NCBI GenBank assembly: GCA_020809705.1 | Contig: CP085825.1 | Location: forward strand, 4,526,001 to 4,590,000 | Length of the DNA stretch: 64,000 nucleotides | Source of the DNA: Calonectria ilicicola | Lineage: Eukaryota; Ascomycota; Sordariomycetes; Hypocreales; Nectriaceae | Direction of reading: 5' to 3' | Shown here: positions 35,522-47,876 of the stretch, in pieces | Numbering within the stretch: the stretch's first letter is position 1 | Layout: each line of letters starts with the position of its first letter | The notes under the pieces: generated by a model | Database searches by the model: none | Seen by the model: the letters and a program-made list of their open reading frames with translations, nothing else | Told to the model about the DNA's origin: nothing | Position numbers and translations under genes: made by a program

Positions 35522-36580
35522 ATGCCCATCACAATCCTCAGCCCCCAGGCGCCGCAGCCCAGACGACCGGCTGCTGTGGCGGACTCAGATTCAGACTCAG
35601 ACTCCAACGGCGGCGCGGACGTTGGCGGCGAAGACATCCTCACACCTGGTACCGTCATCACCTCAAATCCTCAATGGATGCGGTAAGTTATTCAACCACC
35701 CTTCATTTTTCTTTGGTCTTTACATGCGCAAATGCTAACGGTTTCTCAAAGCGGTCATGGCACTTATGTCCTACCCAACTCATCATCCATCACCTCCTCG
35801 CTTGCTGGCACGCTCACCAAGACCAACAAGCTCCTCTCGGTGCGCCCGCTCCGCGCCCGCTACACGCCCGAGATTGGCGACCTCGTCGTCGGGCGCATCG
35901 TCGAGGTGCAGGCCAAGCGCTGGCGCGTCGACGTGGCGGCCTCGCAGCTGGCTATCCTGCAAATCTCCGCCATCAACCTGCCCGGCGGCATCCTGCGCAA
36001 GCGCACTGAGACGGACGAGCTGCAGATCCGCAGCTTCTTCGCCGAGGGCGACCTGGTCGTCGCCGAGGTCCAGCAGCTGCACCAGGACGGCGCCGCCAGC
36101 TTGCACACCCGCTCGCTCAAGTACGGCAAGCTGCGCAACGGCGTCTTCGTGACCGTTTCAGGTACCGGTGGTGGCAGCGGTGTCGTCCGCGCCAAGCGCC
36201 AGGTCTGGACCATGGACGCCGCCAACGCTGGTGGCAAGATTGACGTTTTACTTGGTGTCAACGGCTACATCTGGATCAGCAAGCACATTGAGAGCGACCC
36301 TGGCTCGGAGTCGGTCGGCATCAACCGCATGGAGGAGAACGTCAGCAGCAAGGTCTACTCGAGCCAGAACGACTCTATCGACGTATCGACAATGCGCGAG
36401 ATTGCCAGGATCCGCAGCGTCATTCTGGCCTTGGTCGAAAACGGTCTAAAGGTGGACGAGGAGATGGTCACAAAGGGATACAGCGAGGCTGTCGAACTCG
36501 GCAGGGAGGCAACAGATGATGATCTATACTTGGGTGGAGAAAAGGGCCGCCGACTAGCTGCGGCCTTGACTGGTCACTAG
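35522..36580 (+). CDS. RRP4: Exosome complex component Rrp4
   Basis: Two exons, 35522-35682 and 35752-36580, giving 329 residues. The 69-nt intron has GTAAGT, a GCTAACG branch site and a CAAAG acceptor, and splices QWMR-GHGTY. Rrp4 is one of the three cap proteins (Rrp4, Rrp40, Csl4) of the RNA exosome that processes and degrades RNA in nucleus and cytoplasm. The N-terminal tail has an Asp/Ser run (about residues 21-28). Then come the N-terminal barrel ([20 protein letters not shown]), the S1 RNA-binding domain ([20 protein letters not shown]) and a KH domain containing [11 protein letters not shown]. The length is normal for the family. It converges on the aldehyde dehydrogenase gene with 332 bp between stops. 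Confidence 0.93.
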
Positions 36581-36912
36581 ATGGGAATATATAGGAACGA
36601 GCAGGATAATGGGAACAAAAGAAAAGTTGAAATGAGAGAGATACCAATAGACGGGGGCTTTTAAGAAGCCCTTCTCCTGGCCATTAAAACCAATTTCCGC
36701 TGAACATAAACGACTTTACCTCTCTGTTCTCCAAACCTTAACAGAGTATTATAGCTATTAAAGTACAAAAGCAAAAGGTACTATACATTAGTCGACATTG
36801 AGCGTCAACATAAGTAGGTCATCTGTCGATCCAGCATCAGCCATGAAAAAATTTATAACATACACAATGGACCACCCGACATTCTCCCCGCCAGCTGCTT
36901 CACACCAAGCAA
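36581..36912. other. 3' region between convergent RRP4 and ALDH genes
   Basis: 0.33 kb and AT-rich; presumably contains both polyadenylation regions. No gene is seen. Confidence 0.5.
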
Positions 36913-38582
36913 TCACTTAGCTAGCCAAGGGCCGATGGAACCAGTTTTGGCGCGGAGGACGGCGGCTGCCACTACGAGGAGAGCCCACCTTAGCAGAGCG
37001 CCCTTAGAGCTCTTGCCCCCGAGGCCAAAAACCAGTCCAAGTAAGTACTTGAAACCCCTGATTTGGTTGCCGTCGCGATCGAAATTGGGCCGGACGCCGT
37101 TGAGCATATGGAGGCGGTTGAGATGAGGCCAAGAGTAAGGCATATAACGAGCGCGGACGAGAGAGTCGGCCCAGGTCGGGGGCTTGGAAATGGCGCGAGC
37201 GTGACTGAAGGCCTTGAAAGAGTAGTAGCCGTGGTAGTTGCCCATGCCGGACTGACCAACACCACCAAGGGGAGTCTGGGGAATCTGGCAGTGGAAGAAG
37301 GAGTCGTTGACAGAGGCACCGCCAGATGTGACGTTGTCAAAAACTGATACGGGTTAGTTAGGGCATGAATGGTTTGGTCAGTTGCAAGTTTACCTTTCTT
37401 GGCTTCTGCATCCGTGCCAAATGCAAAGAGGGCGAGGGGGGTGGGATCAACCTGGTTGGCAATATCGATGGCTTGGTCGAGACTATCAAAGGCCATGATG
37501 GAGAAGATCGGACCAAACGATTCCTCAATCATCATGCTATCCTGGATATTATCGACGAGGACAGCGGTTGGCTCAATGAAGAGGTCTGATCTGTCCATGG
37601 AACCGCCAAGGACAATCTTGCCCGTGCTGGAATCAAGCATCTTCTTGAGGCGGTCAAATTGGCGCTCGTTGACGATTCGAGCATAGTCTGGGCTCTCTTT
37701 GCTGCCGTTGGGCATCATGACACGCAACTGGGCGTTTAGTTCCTCTATGAACTGATCAAGGACGCTGCGCTCCACCAGGATGTAGTTGTGGGACATGCAG
37801 ACCTGACCGGCATTGAGCACCTTTTGAAAGAGCAACCGTCTGGCGGCTATTTTCAGGTTGGCATTCTTGGTAACGAAGCCAGGGTTCTGGCCACCGAGCT
37901 CGAGGAGAACGGGAGTGAGAGTCTCGGCAGCCTTCATTGCGATGATCTTTCCGATAGTCTTGCCTCCCGTGAAAGCAATCTTGTCCCACTTTTGCTCGAG
38001 GAGAGCTTGCGTCTCAGCCACGGCACCGTTGACGTAGGTGAAGCACTCGGGGTCCAGGGATTCGTCAAAGATCTTCTTGAGAACCATGGCGGAATGGGGA
38101 GACGACTCAGAGGCCTTTAGGACGACGCAGTTACCAGCGGCGATGGCACCGATAAGCGGCGTCAGGTTGAGCTGGAAGGGGTAGTTGTAGGCACCGATAA
38201 TGAGGATAACGCCAAGGGGCTCATGGCGGATGCGGAACTTCATGAGCTTGAACTCCATGGGCTCGTTGACGATGTGTTCATCCTTGGCCCACTTCTCGAT
38301 GTTGTTGATCTGATCCATGCACTCACGCTTACACCAGTCGATCTCGGAGATGGTCGACTCATACTTGCACTTGCGGAGGTCCTTGAGAAGGGCCTCTTCG
38401 ATGAGAGGAGTGTTGTCCACGATGGACCAGTAAAGCTTGCGCAACTGGACGAGGCGGTACTGGATGTCCTTGGTGCGGCCGGAGCGATACGTGGCGCGCA
38501 GCTGAGAGACCTTTTGGGGAATGGCATCCAGGGCCGTGTGCTCGAAAGCAGGGATGATCAACTTGGAAGCATCTACAGCCAT
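36913..38582 (-). CDS. HFD1: ALDH3-type fatty aldehyde dehydrogenase with C-terminal membrane anchor
   Basis: Two exons on the minus strand, 38582-37394 and 37343-36913, giving 539 residues. The 50-nt intron has GTAAAC, a GCCCTAACTAAC branch region and a TATCAG acceptor, and joins EAKK-V-FDNVTSGGA. The reaction is NAD(P)-dependent oxidation of long-chain aldehydes to fatty acids. Catalytic residues visible are Cys262 (GQVCMSHN), Glu228 (LELGGQNP) and Asn133 in YNYPF, with the FTGG nucleotide-binding turn near 205. The last 25 or so residues include a hydrophobic, Arg-containing segment (LLRWALLVVAAAVLRA), consistent with tail anchoring as in yeast Hfd1 and human FALDH, which sit on ER, mitochondrial or lipid-droplet membranes. 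The frame is open upstream of 38582 but the extension lacks family character. The symbol is by family resemblance. Confidence 0.85.
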
Positions 38583-40234
38583 GATGATGGGCGTTGACAG
38601 CGCGTTCGTTCTGCTGTACTGTGCTGTGTTGCTGGAGTTGGGCGGCGGCCAAGACTCGAGGGCCTTGTATAAGGTGCTGACGTGGGACCCAGGGGGAAGG
38701 TGCAAGGTGCAGGTACAGGACCAGGAGCTGCGAAATCGACCTAGCTTCCGAGGTGGCTCGTCTGTGTGGTTTGGGGTCGAGTTGGAGCTTTGACAATGGA
38801 AAAAGAGTGAATGGAAACTGCGGATGCAGGGATTGGGCTTGACAAAATGCACGACGCGGGAAAAGGTGACCTTTTGCAGGTGATTCAAGCCCGAAATTTA
38901 CGGTCCCACGCTCCTGAGACTAGACTGTCACAAAAACGGCCGCAGCAGGAGTAGTCTTGGCTTCAATCAAGGGCGCTCGAGCTAAAATCAAGGGATTGAT
39001 CATTCTGCATCCAAGTCCGAAAAAAAACCATGCCCTCGGCCGGGAGGCTCAGTTATAAAGCCCCTAAGGAAAACCGGATGAAGCGGGTCAACAACAAGGC
39101 CGAAGGAGTGACAGAACAGAATAGGAAGTCAGTGAGGGGTAGGGGTCCTAAACGAGCGAGCAGGGCAGAGTCGATACATCATATGCTAATTGGGTGTGTG
39201 GTGCTAGGCACCTTGAATCCTGACTGAGCCTCGGCAACCTCGCCGGGTGACCACTAGCTGCACGGGCGCTGGCAGGGGATGGGGGGCGACCAGGCCTTTC
39301 CATTTGCCATGTTCCTGGAAGAACTGCTCTTTAACCAGATACGACTATTAATGGTCGTTTTATGAATAGACAGGCGGGCGGCAGGGAGGAAGAACAGGAA
39401 AAAGGAAAAAAAGGAAAATTCCTTTTCATACCAGCCATGTTAATAACAAGGCAATACAGCGCCACAAATTGATCGGGTAGACGGCTAAAAATTGGAGGTC
39501 ATCGTGACTCCATCGCTCTAACTGATATTTAGTTCAGCAACGTACAACAGGGGCGGTTTACCGGACCGCCACAATAAATCACAAACAGTTTTATAAAAAG
39601 CGACTGGCACCTTTTGCTTTTTCTGTCACCCTCTTGATAGGCTGGGGACAACCAAGTGTCAGATTGCGGGGAAAGTTACATCTGCCCTCCACTTCGGCCA
39701 CTAGGAAATATGTTTAGTTCACCCATGGATAATGGTTAGGCGCTCAAAGGTGTTTGCTATTCAAGCCACTTCAAGCTGGTCAAGGATTGGCCTTACAAAA
39801 AGAGAAACGGGGAAACATTCCATTTCGGGATCCCAAACGGGATGCTACGACATTGACACAGGCAGGTTCCACTACAATCGCGTCGCAGAATCTCAAAGTC
39901 TTTGACTTGTTCGTTTCTTATTCCAAGTTGAAAAACCATGCCTGTTCTTTAGTCGGCACGAGCCGGCTCGCCCCTGATTCACCACAGTCACAGTCACAGT
40001 CACAGTCACAATCACAATCACCATGTGGATAGTCAATATGAACCATTAAAATCTTCAGAGTCAAGTGTTTTACTCATCCCGCATCAATGTACATGCATAT
40101 TTTGTTGAATGCCTCTTTAAAACTACATCGTACAAGCACACACCGTCTTGTACATGTCCCGCCATTCTAGCGTTATAATACACATATCCAACGGAAAGGC
40201 CGTCAGCTCAAAATCGTTAATCCCATCAACCCAT
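38583..40234. other. Intergenic region with CACAGT hexamer repeat
   Basis: 1.65 kb between the ALDH start and the 3' end of RSM24. It contains the hexamer repeat at 39983-40022. No gene is supported; open frames are under 130 codons and largely antisense continuations. Confidence 0.5.
39983..40022 (+). repeat. CACAGT hexamer repeat
   Basis: Four CACAGT units then two CACAAT units, giving about 40 bp of near-perfect hexamer array. Confidence 0.85.
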
Positions 40235-41447
40235 CTATCTTCGTGCGCGGTTACCGGATCCCTTGGTGGGTGCGGCCACCATCTCGGCAACCTTTTGCTT
40301 CTTCTCATCCTCGAGCGCCTTCTTCATCTGGAAATCCTCAATCATCTGGATTCCGTCAATGAGCAGACCGCCCTCGGCCTTATTCAGATCCAGCAGGGCT
40401 TCCTGCTCGCGCTGCTTGGCCAGCTGGTTGACACGGTCGGCCGTGAGGCGCCACTCCTTGGGGAACTTGGGTTTCTTCTGGATCTGGTGGTGGCGCAGAT
40501 CAAGAGGCACATCCGCAAAGGTGTCCTTGAGGTCCTTGGCGGCGGCAATCAGGTCATCGACCAGGTTTGATAGGTAGCGCTTGTTCTGGGCCTGGTGCTC
40601 GTAGCTTTCGCAGCTCATCTTGATGAGCTTGGTCTCCGGGTTGTAGCGAGGACCGGCGAGCTTCTTGAGCTTCTCGGTTTGAACAGGGGTGAGCTTGAGA
40701 TCGCGGGGCGCAAACTGCACCACCACCTTCTTCTCGGCGGGATGCGATTCTCCCATGTATGAAGTGTAGCGCCATCGGAGGACCTCGCCTTGTGCGGGGG
40801 GTACGAATGGCTTAGCGAGTTCTGTTGAAGGCGTCAGTCATACGATGGGACGGATCCAGCCGATCAATCAATCACTCACTGGAAAGCAAGGGCATTTCCC
40901 ACACTGCCAATCGAGCGTAGTTTCTCATCTCTCGGACTTGGTCGAGCTTTCCGTGTGCCATGGAAGTAATGTCGTCTTCGTCAAACTCGTCAAGCTCCTC
41001 GGTGTTGGTTTCGGGATCCTCCTCGTCGAACCAAAAAGACTGCTTGTTGGGTTTCTCGCCCTTGTCGTCCTTCATCAAGTCCTCTGCCAGGATTCGATCC
41101 TCCGAAGCCCAGCCCGGTGTGCTCTCGAGGGCATCCTCAATGTATTGATCAATTGAGTTGAACCCATTCTCCTTGGCGATTTCGTCCAATTGCCTCAGAC
41201 CCTCTGGGGTGAGAGAGTCCTTGAGTGCGGCATCCAACTTTTTCAACTCAATTGGGGCCATATCGTCGGCATCCTCCTCGCCCTCGCCTTCCTGCTCACG
41301 CTTCCATCGTATCGTCGAGGTGGTAAAAGCTCTGTGGGTAATGGGCGATTGTCGCACAATTTGTTGTGCCTGGGGGATTCGTTGAATGCGAGGCGCCCTG
41401 CGGCACGCCAAAACACATAGCCTTGCGGCTGCCGAAGCTGAGGCCAT
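40235..41447 (-). CDS. RSM24: Mitochondrial small-subunit ribosomal protein mS35 (Rsm24)
   Basis: Two exons on the minus strand, 41447-40880 and 40821-40235, giving 384 residues. The 58-nt intron (GTGAGT donor, CAACAG acceptor) splices ...MPLLS-K-LAKPFVPP. The start at 41447 opens a clear presequence (MASASAAARLCVLACRRAPR), Arg-rich with no acids up to about residue 45; an upstream in-frame start would disrupt it. An acidic linker follows, then the conserved C-terminal half with VVVQFAPRDLKLTP and ETKLIKMSCESYEHQAQNKR, the MRP-S28/mS35 family signature. It functions in the mitochondrial 37S ribosomal subunit. It shares a 285-bp divergent promoter with ALG13. Confidence 0.88.
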
Positions 41448-41732
41448 TGCGAATTGGTTGAGGGGCAATGGCGGCACCGATTCCTCGTCCACAAGAGATG
41501 TTGCGTGAGCTTTCAAAAATTTGGCTCCCAAAATGGCATCCGCCAACGTTTCGAGCCCGAGGTTTTGCCATTCACCGAGAGATCCCACCTGCTTATCGTC
41601 TCACCGCGGCAAAATACCGGCTAGTTCTGCCGCTTATACGTTGATGTCTCTAATTGAATGGCATTCATGATTCCCTTGTTTGCATTCTTTTATCCTTCAC
41701 TTTAAAAATCGCGAGACGGAATCGCTGGGCTG
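41448..41732. promoter_or_regulatory. Compact divergent promoter, RSM24 / ALG13
   Basis: 285 bp between the two start codons, so promoter elements are likely shared. No specific site is called. Confidence 0.55.
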
Positions 41733-42453
41733 ATGGAGCGCTACTGCCTGGTAACAGTCGGTGCTACTGTCGGTTTCAAGACGTTGACGGAAACCGCGCT
41801 GCTGCCGGATTTTTGGAAGTACCTTGATTCGCAAGGCTTCACTGACCTCCATATACAGTGCGGGCCAGATGTGCCTTGGGCGACTGCAGACCTAGATTCG
41901 CGCAAGGATGAGATTCCATCCGGTCTTAAAGTTTCTGTGTTTGAGTCCAGCAAGAACCTTCTGAAGGAGGAAATGACATTATGTAAACCAATCGATGGGA
42001 AGCGACAACAAGGGCTAATCATCTCACATTCTGGTATGTTGAGTGTATACCGGTTTCAGTATTTGCGCTCACGACATATTACGATACAGGCACAGGAACT
42101 ATCCTAGATGCGTGGAAGTTGGGTTTGCCTCTAGTAGTGGTGCCCAATACCACCCTCTTAGACAACCACCAAGTGGAGATGGCCAAGCACCTACAAAAGG
42201 AGGGCTACGCAATTATGAGTACCAGCCAGTGGGTTTCGCCAACCGATGGTAGTTTGGTTCGATTTAACAGTTATTCCCTAGGATTGATGACCTTAGAGAA
42301 GCCATCCATAAGGCGGATCTTCTCAAGGAAGAAAACAAGTCCCGCTGGCCACCCAACAAGGTCTCTCAACAAACAAACGAAAGTCTCCGTATTTGGAGCA
42401 TCGACGTAGAAGAAGTGGCCAGAGAGGAAGACGCTCATATGGCTCATGACTAG
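41733..42453 (+). CDS. ALG13: UDP-GlcNAc transferase subunit Alg13, 3' splice structure unresolved
   Basis: Exon 1 is 41733-42033. A 56-nt intron (GTATGT...ATACAG) leads to exon 2 from 42090, joining ISHSG-TGTILDAWKLG. Alg13 is the catalytic subunit that, with membrane-bound Alg14, adds the second GlcNAc to dolichol-PP-GlcNAc at the ER. Motifs seen are VTVGAT at the N terminus, then GLPLVVVPNTTLLDNHQVEM and AKHLQKEGYAI. After about 42210 the open frame becomes unfamiliar. A different frame (42276 to the TAG at 42451-42453) continues with IDDLREAIHKADLLKEENKS then RWPP, which looks like the real C terminus. No canonical GT-AG pair joins these in phase: CCTAG at about 42281 needs a phase-2 donor, which is absent, and the AACAG acceptor at 42270 would need a 38-nt intron. 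A second intron with an unusual donor, or a frameshift, is likely. About 195-200 residues are expected. Confidence 0.78.
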
Positions 42454-42703
42454 GAGATGAATTCTATGGGACCTGCTCTTGGCGATTCAGATTAACAATG
42501 TGCCTGTATTAATAGACACTCGCGTGAACTACAGGGTAGTGCTGCCGGATTGTTCCATGATGTAGTTGCGACAGATTCATCAGGTAGAGTGATTTGGAGC
42601 TGGTACTTGATGATTGACATTGGTCTTCAACTCTATTAACTCATATTTTTGTTTCTCATATCCAGATCTATCGTCACTCATTTATTCACCATTTCTGGTT
42701 CAT

Positions 42704-44606
42704 CTAAGGCAAGTTTTGGACATTCCAGATTTTGACGGACGCGTCTCCACCTGCACTAGCCACCTTTCCACCTTCGACCCAGGCGATTCCATTGACGCCA
42801 TCCTTGTGGGCATTGGCTGCCTTGATTCGCTTTCCCTGGTTCTTCTTTTCCAAGCACCAGACGAAGACGTTTGTGTCGAGACTGCCACTAGCCGCATAGG
42901 CACCTGTGTCATCCCAGGCAATAGAGGTTACTCGGGCAGTATGAGCCGACCAGCGGTCTGCCACGACCTCCCAGCTATCAGTTTTGTAGACATAAATCTT
43001 GCCTACACTGTTACCGGCGGCCAGATGAGCACCATCCTTGGAAAACGCTAGAGCCGAGATAGTGCCAGTCGGGTTGGCCACCGATTTAATTTCTTCCAGG
43101 CTTCCACTGGAGTCAGCCTTGTAAATACGGACAGAGTTCTGATCAGCACCAATGGCCACGAAAGAGCCTGATGCGGCAATAGCACCTGGAGTGTAGTCTA
43201 GGGACTTATCATTCACCAGCTTATCATTGGAATAGACCGATACTCCGGAGTATGTGGCGACATAAGTTAGACTGCCACTTGAACTGACGCCCTTTGGCTG
43301 CGCAGATAGCTTGATTGATGTTCCCAAGAACGTTTTGGCAGACTCGTCAATGAGCTTGAGGGTGTCATCCCAGGCGACACTGTAAGCCTTTCCTGAGCTG
43401 GTGGCGATCTGGGCAACATTGTTGGAGTGGCCTTGGCCATCGACAAGAGAAGCAATACCAGATTTCAGATCCCAATGGCAAAGACGTCCGTCGATGCTGC
43501 CAGACCACAGGTCTGTACCTTTGCCATCGGAACCCGAGGTGAGCGAACTAATGGGCTTGCCATGTCCATATACGATTCTGACGGGATCAGGCTTGCCTTC
43601 ATGCAAGTAAGAGAGGTTGCCGTCAAGATTTATGCTGATGATGAGGCCATCAGTTCGTCCGTGGGGGTAAACAACGCCAACCTGCTGGTCAGGAACACTG
43701 ACGCCATCGCCAAACTTCCAGGTCTGGGTGACAGTACCAGCCTCGACATCCCAGAGCTTGACAGTTTGATCTGCGCTTGCAGTCACGAACTTCTTGCCGT
43801 CCTGCGACCACGACACGGCAAATATGCTGCCGGTGTGCTCCCCCGCACCAATCTCCTTTGTGTGCTCGCCTGTTTTTCCATCATAAAGATGGATCTTCTT
43901 GTCGGCACCAACCGTTACTAGAGTGTTTCCATCTGGGGAGTAAGCGGCACCAAACACAAACCCTGTATGGTGGGCACTCTTGCTGTTGAACTTGTAAGGG
44001 GCGCCGTGGTAAAAGACCATGTTGCCGTCGTCGCCAACGGTGGCGGCGCGGAAGGGTCGCTGGGGCTTCATTGCGACGGCATTGATGGACTTGGAATGAC
44101 CAATGATTTCACCGACAGAGTTTCCACTGTCAGCTGTGATGCATCGTCCAAACTGCTCGCGGCCGTCACCAACGGCAATGACACGCTGGGACTCGCCATC
44201 CCAAGCAATGTCGTTCAAGCGGCCGGCGATGATTCCATACTCTCCATTCGTGTTTTGAATGTTCTCGGGCTCCCAGACCCTCAGCACACCCGTGGAATCA
44301 CCACTGGCAACCTTGAAGCCACTGGGCGAGAAGCGGGCGACAGTCGTGGTGGCGGTGTGGCCGGTGTACTCTTTGCAGTCGGAGGGATCGTCGATGGAGC
44401 GGACGAAGATGGATTTGGCGCACTAAAGCAAGCAACAAACGATGAGTTGGCACAGCTCTAGGTCATGTAAGACATATAGGAGCAAGACATACAGGGTATG
44501 CTATCCGCTGGCCCTTGGAGTCGGCGGAGAGCTGTGTAGGCGAGCCTCGGGTGGTGAGGGGCGCGGCAGCGAAGACGCGCTCGAGAGAGATGGAGGGGGC
44601 AGCCAT
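42704..44606 (-). CDS. AIP1: Actin-interacting protein 1 (WD-repeat, Aip1/WDR1)
   Basis: Two exons on the minus strand, 44606-44493 and 44422-42704, giving 610 residues. The 70-nt intron (GTATGT donor, GCTTTAG acceptor) joins RIAYP-CAKSIFVRSIDD. Aip1 cooperates with cofilin to disassemble actin filaments and caps barbed ends. The whole protein is WD repeats making the double seven-bladed propeller of the family. Examples are SGDSTGVLRVWEPENI, TASADQTVKLWDVEAGTVT, SGSLDTNVFVWCLEKK and, at the C terminus, SAGGDASVKIWNVQNLP. The N-terminal PSISLERVFAAAPLTTRG is also typical. The length matches yeast and animal Aip1 (about 610). It converges on ALG13 with 250 bp between stops. Confidence 0.93.
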
Positions 44607-47600
44607 GTTGGCGGCAGGAGGCGGGATGCAGATGCGGCTTGGCTAGCAAGGCCAGGGGGATATGTCGATGCAAGGTCGGCAGATTAGTATCGGCGATGGT
44701 GAGTGTCAGTTTTGGACACGGAGTCGTTGGAGGGGTACAGAGGCGTGAGGTGGTTGCGAAGTACGTCAGATGCTGGAGCTCTGTGACAGCGTAAGCGGGG
44801 CACTCTGCCAGTGAGCAGCTGTTATCCACGCCAAACTGAGCTCCCGACAGCTTAGCTCCGCGGTGTTCGCTGTCTCTAGCCAGCCACTTACACGAGCATT
44901 CAGCTTCAACCAGAGAATAATGATGGCTGACGGGGAAAAGCAATAGTCGAATTTTACACTTTGATTTTTGGTTCATGCCACGCATCATCTTTTGGTTGCA
45001 ACACTCGTTCTTTAACGGGAGGTGAAATCCTTCTGCCTGGTTTCAAATCCAGGTTATCCTGCCTGTTTACACAAGGCATCAATCATCACGGCACTGGTAT
45101 GACCATAGGCATCCAGGAAACGGGTGGAAAATGGACCAAGATCTGCCACGACCCATTGTGCATTTGTTTTTTTCTTTGTTTTTCCCTTTTGGAATGTTTT
45201 GATACCACAGTGCATGAGCTTCTTCACGCCATGCATAGTTAGTTGCGAGACGCTGGCAGTATAGGGTACCAGGCAGGACAATGGTCGAGTCAACATGAAA
45301 TGATGGATGTCTAGATGGCTTTGGTTGGTGAGCTGACTCCCACATGGGAGGGATGACAATAGCTCTTGGCCGAGACCTCAGCCGCTACTGGATTCGGGTA
45401 AATGCAATGCAGGCAAGGCTGCATGAGGCCAAAAATCGGAAGGCTGACATGGCGCCTTTGTTCCCACTTGGCGATGCGATGATCGTCGGTTATCAGGCAT
45501 TTGCCATTTGGTGTAGAAAGGGTTTGAAGACGGCTGGTTGACTTAACTGACTCTCTCGCGGGTGATGGGGAAAGATTATTGATTGTCATCGACACTGGAT
45601 CCATTGTTTAGGCGACCGGGCTGCTGACAAGCCCAATTTCGTATCATACTACCCTAGTCGATAAATTTAGATACGATAAGGTCACCGGCTGTATCGGCCC
45701 AAGGAAAAAAAAAAAGAGGCCTGCAGGTGGGCGCGACTCCTCTGTGGCAACAACCACCCCATTGACGAACTAGAATACGAGCGACTGGAGCCCTCGGTTT
45801 CCCCCCATGATGGCATCCAAACACTCGATCGGGAAGTCGGCATAAACATGGCAAACCGTCATGGCGGGTCATTGGGTGCCACTGAGACAATCCTGTCAAG
45901 ACTATCGACCGAGCGGTGGTGTCAAACGAGACTCAAAGCGCCTAACCAGACATTCGGGGAGCTTCTCCCCCCTTAGCAGTGAGCAAAAGATAGTTCCCAC
46001 TCGCAGCGGTGGCGCTCAAGCTGCGCTTTGCCCCTGGCAACCAACCAGCGCACTCGCACTGGAGTGGCCTGGGCGCGCAGGCAGAATCCCTGGGTGGAAC
46101 AAGCCGAGCTGCGCTGGCAGATCCCCCCTCAAAGGTGTAATGGCGCGGAGACTGGCCATTGGGCGAGGTTGCCCACGGAAACGGCCACTCGACGTATCAC
46201 AGACACATCACAGACGCATCACAGCGTGGCTTTAGGCCTAGGGCCAACGACATCGGTCGCGACAAAGAAGGAAAGAAAGCTATTGTGATGTGTGCATGGC
46301 TGGCTGCATGGGGGGCATGGGAGGCATGAGATGGCGGCGTTTGGCTGAACGGGCTGCTCATGACCTCAGACACGGCACGGCAAAAAGGGCCCGGATTGAC
46401 AACGGTAATAGGGACACCGACAGACGCCTTCATCAAAACAGTGGCTGTCTAATCAACGGTTCAGTTGGATAATTAATTGGGGGCATGGAGATCTGCCCCG
46501 AAGATGGGGCCCTTGTTCAGCCACACATCAGCGTCAGGTCGAGGTGCGATCCAACAACAGCACCACGGTCACATCCATCCCACCATAGCTCCACAAACCC
46601 TGCCCAAGCTGTCCTTCTTGTCTTAACCGAACTGCCAGTGCACACCGTTTCGCACCTGAGATTGATGAACTGACGTCCTGAGCCCTTTGGGCGGTGTTTA
46701 TCTGTTGCACCGACATTGAGCTGCTCAGATGATGGGCAAGGGTCAGAAACGCAGACGGATCATTCACGGCCGAAACACCCTGGGGGCAATCCTCCGCTTG
46801 CCTTGCCGAGCGACGAGCAACCTAATCCAACAAGCTTGACGAGCCAAAAAAGGGTGGAGCCAGTTGCCAGGGGGCAGGCCAGGGCCACTCGCAACCACCC
46901 CCTTCTTCACGGCACTAATGCAATGCGCCATTGTTTCTCCGCCATCATGAGGTGCAGCCGCATGCCCAAAACCTCGTACATCTCATGGTGCAGTTCGTAT
47001 AACTAACGAGTCAGAAAAAAAAAAGTGTGTGCCACTGGGTCTGGGTGTCAAAAATGCACGAGGTCAAGGTTGAAGTCGGTGACATGACTGAGCTTCAAGT
47101 GAGCCGTCGTTTGAGGTGCCAGACAGAGGGCGAGGTCAAACGGCGTCATTTTGTCTGGCAGCTCCTTCATTACACTGTGTTCTAGACCCATTGCTAGAGG
47201 TTGTGGAATATTAGCCCACGGCAACAACCCCAGGATTACATGGGGAAACAAAATAGAAAAAAGAAAAAAACAAATAAAAGAAAAAAACACTGCTAAGGCA
47301 TTGGAAAAATTCGCCCGAACGAGCTGAACACAGGCCGGCGCCACCTAGCCTCCCCAAATGTCCTCAAGGCCTCAGCAATTCGGCACAGGTACCGTGCGCC
47401 CCCCTATGAAGGATGCAATCCGTAATATCAAAATCAGCCTGGTTTGGGCTTCTGACGGCTAAGGGGCCGTGCTTCGGGGAGGAGGAAAGCTACGAGATGA
47501 TGACCCTGGTCCAACAAGGGCTAGGCGAGAGCCAAGTCTGGCTGGTAACCTTTTTTCTGGTCTTCCCTGTGGTGGACTGGACGCGGTGGGGCGGCCGGGG

Positions 47601-47876
47601 TGGTTCCACATCCAGGCCGGGGCGAGCCACCGGGGGCAGTAATGGTGGGACGGGAAATCGATGCATAACTTCCCCTACCTAATCCCCAATACGCCCATTC
47701 CCCGAGATGGTATAATAATAAATTCTTGGCCCCCCCGAATTCTCTTGGCCAGCTCCTCTTCTCTTCACCTCACTCGCCTCCATTCAAACGAATTACGACT
47801 CTCAACTCAAGACCTCTCTCTCACTCAGTTCTCTCACGAAGCAAAACAACAACCCAACCAACCAACACCCGTCAAA
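44607..47876. other. Intergenic, 3.3 kb, no gene seen
   Basis: Between the AIP1 start and the GPI-anchored protein gene. It contains a short TCACAGACGCA-type repeat (about 46194-46225), poly-A runs (45705, 47010, 47255-47290) and a TATA-like box at 47711. A stretch near 45030-45060 resembles a tRNA B-box by chance only. No open frame has protein-like composition. Confidence 0.5.
47711..47722 (+). promoter_or_regulatory. TATA-like element of the GPI-protein gene
   Basis: TATAATAATAAA about 165 bp upstream of the ATG at 47877, followed by a C/T-rich tract and a CA-rich leader ending in GTCAAAATG. The position and context suit a strong promoter; function is inferred. Confidence 0.4.

Noticed and set aside
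44985..45065. Possible tRNA because of a TTTCAAATCCAGG B-box-like sequence
   Set aside because: No acceptor stem, A-box or anticodon arm could be placed around it.
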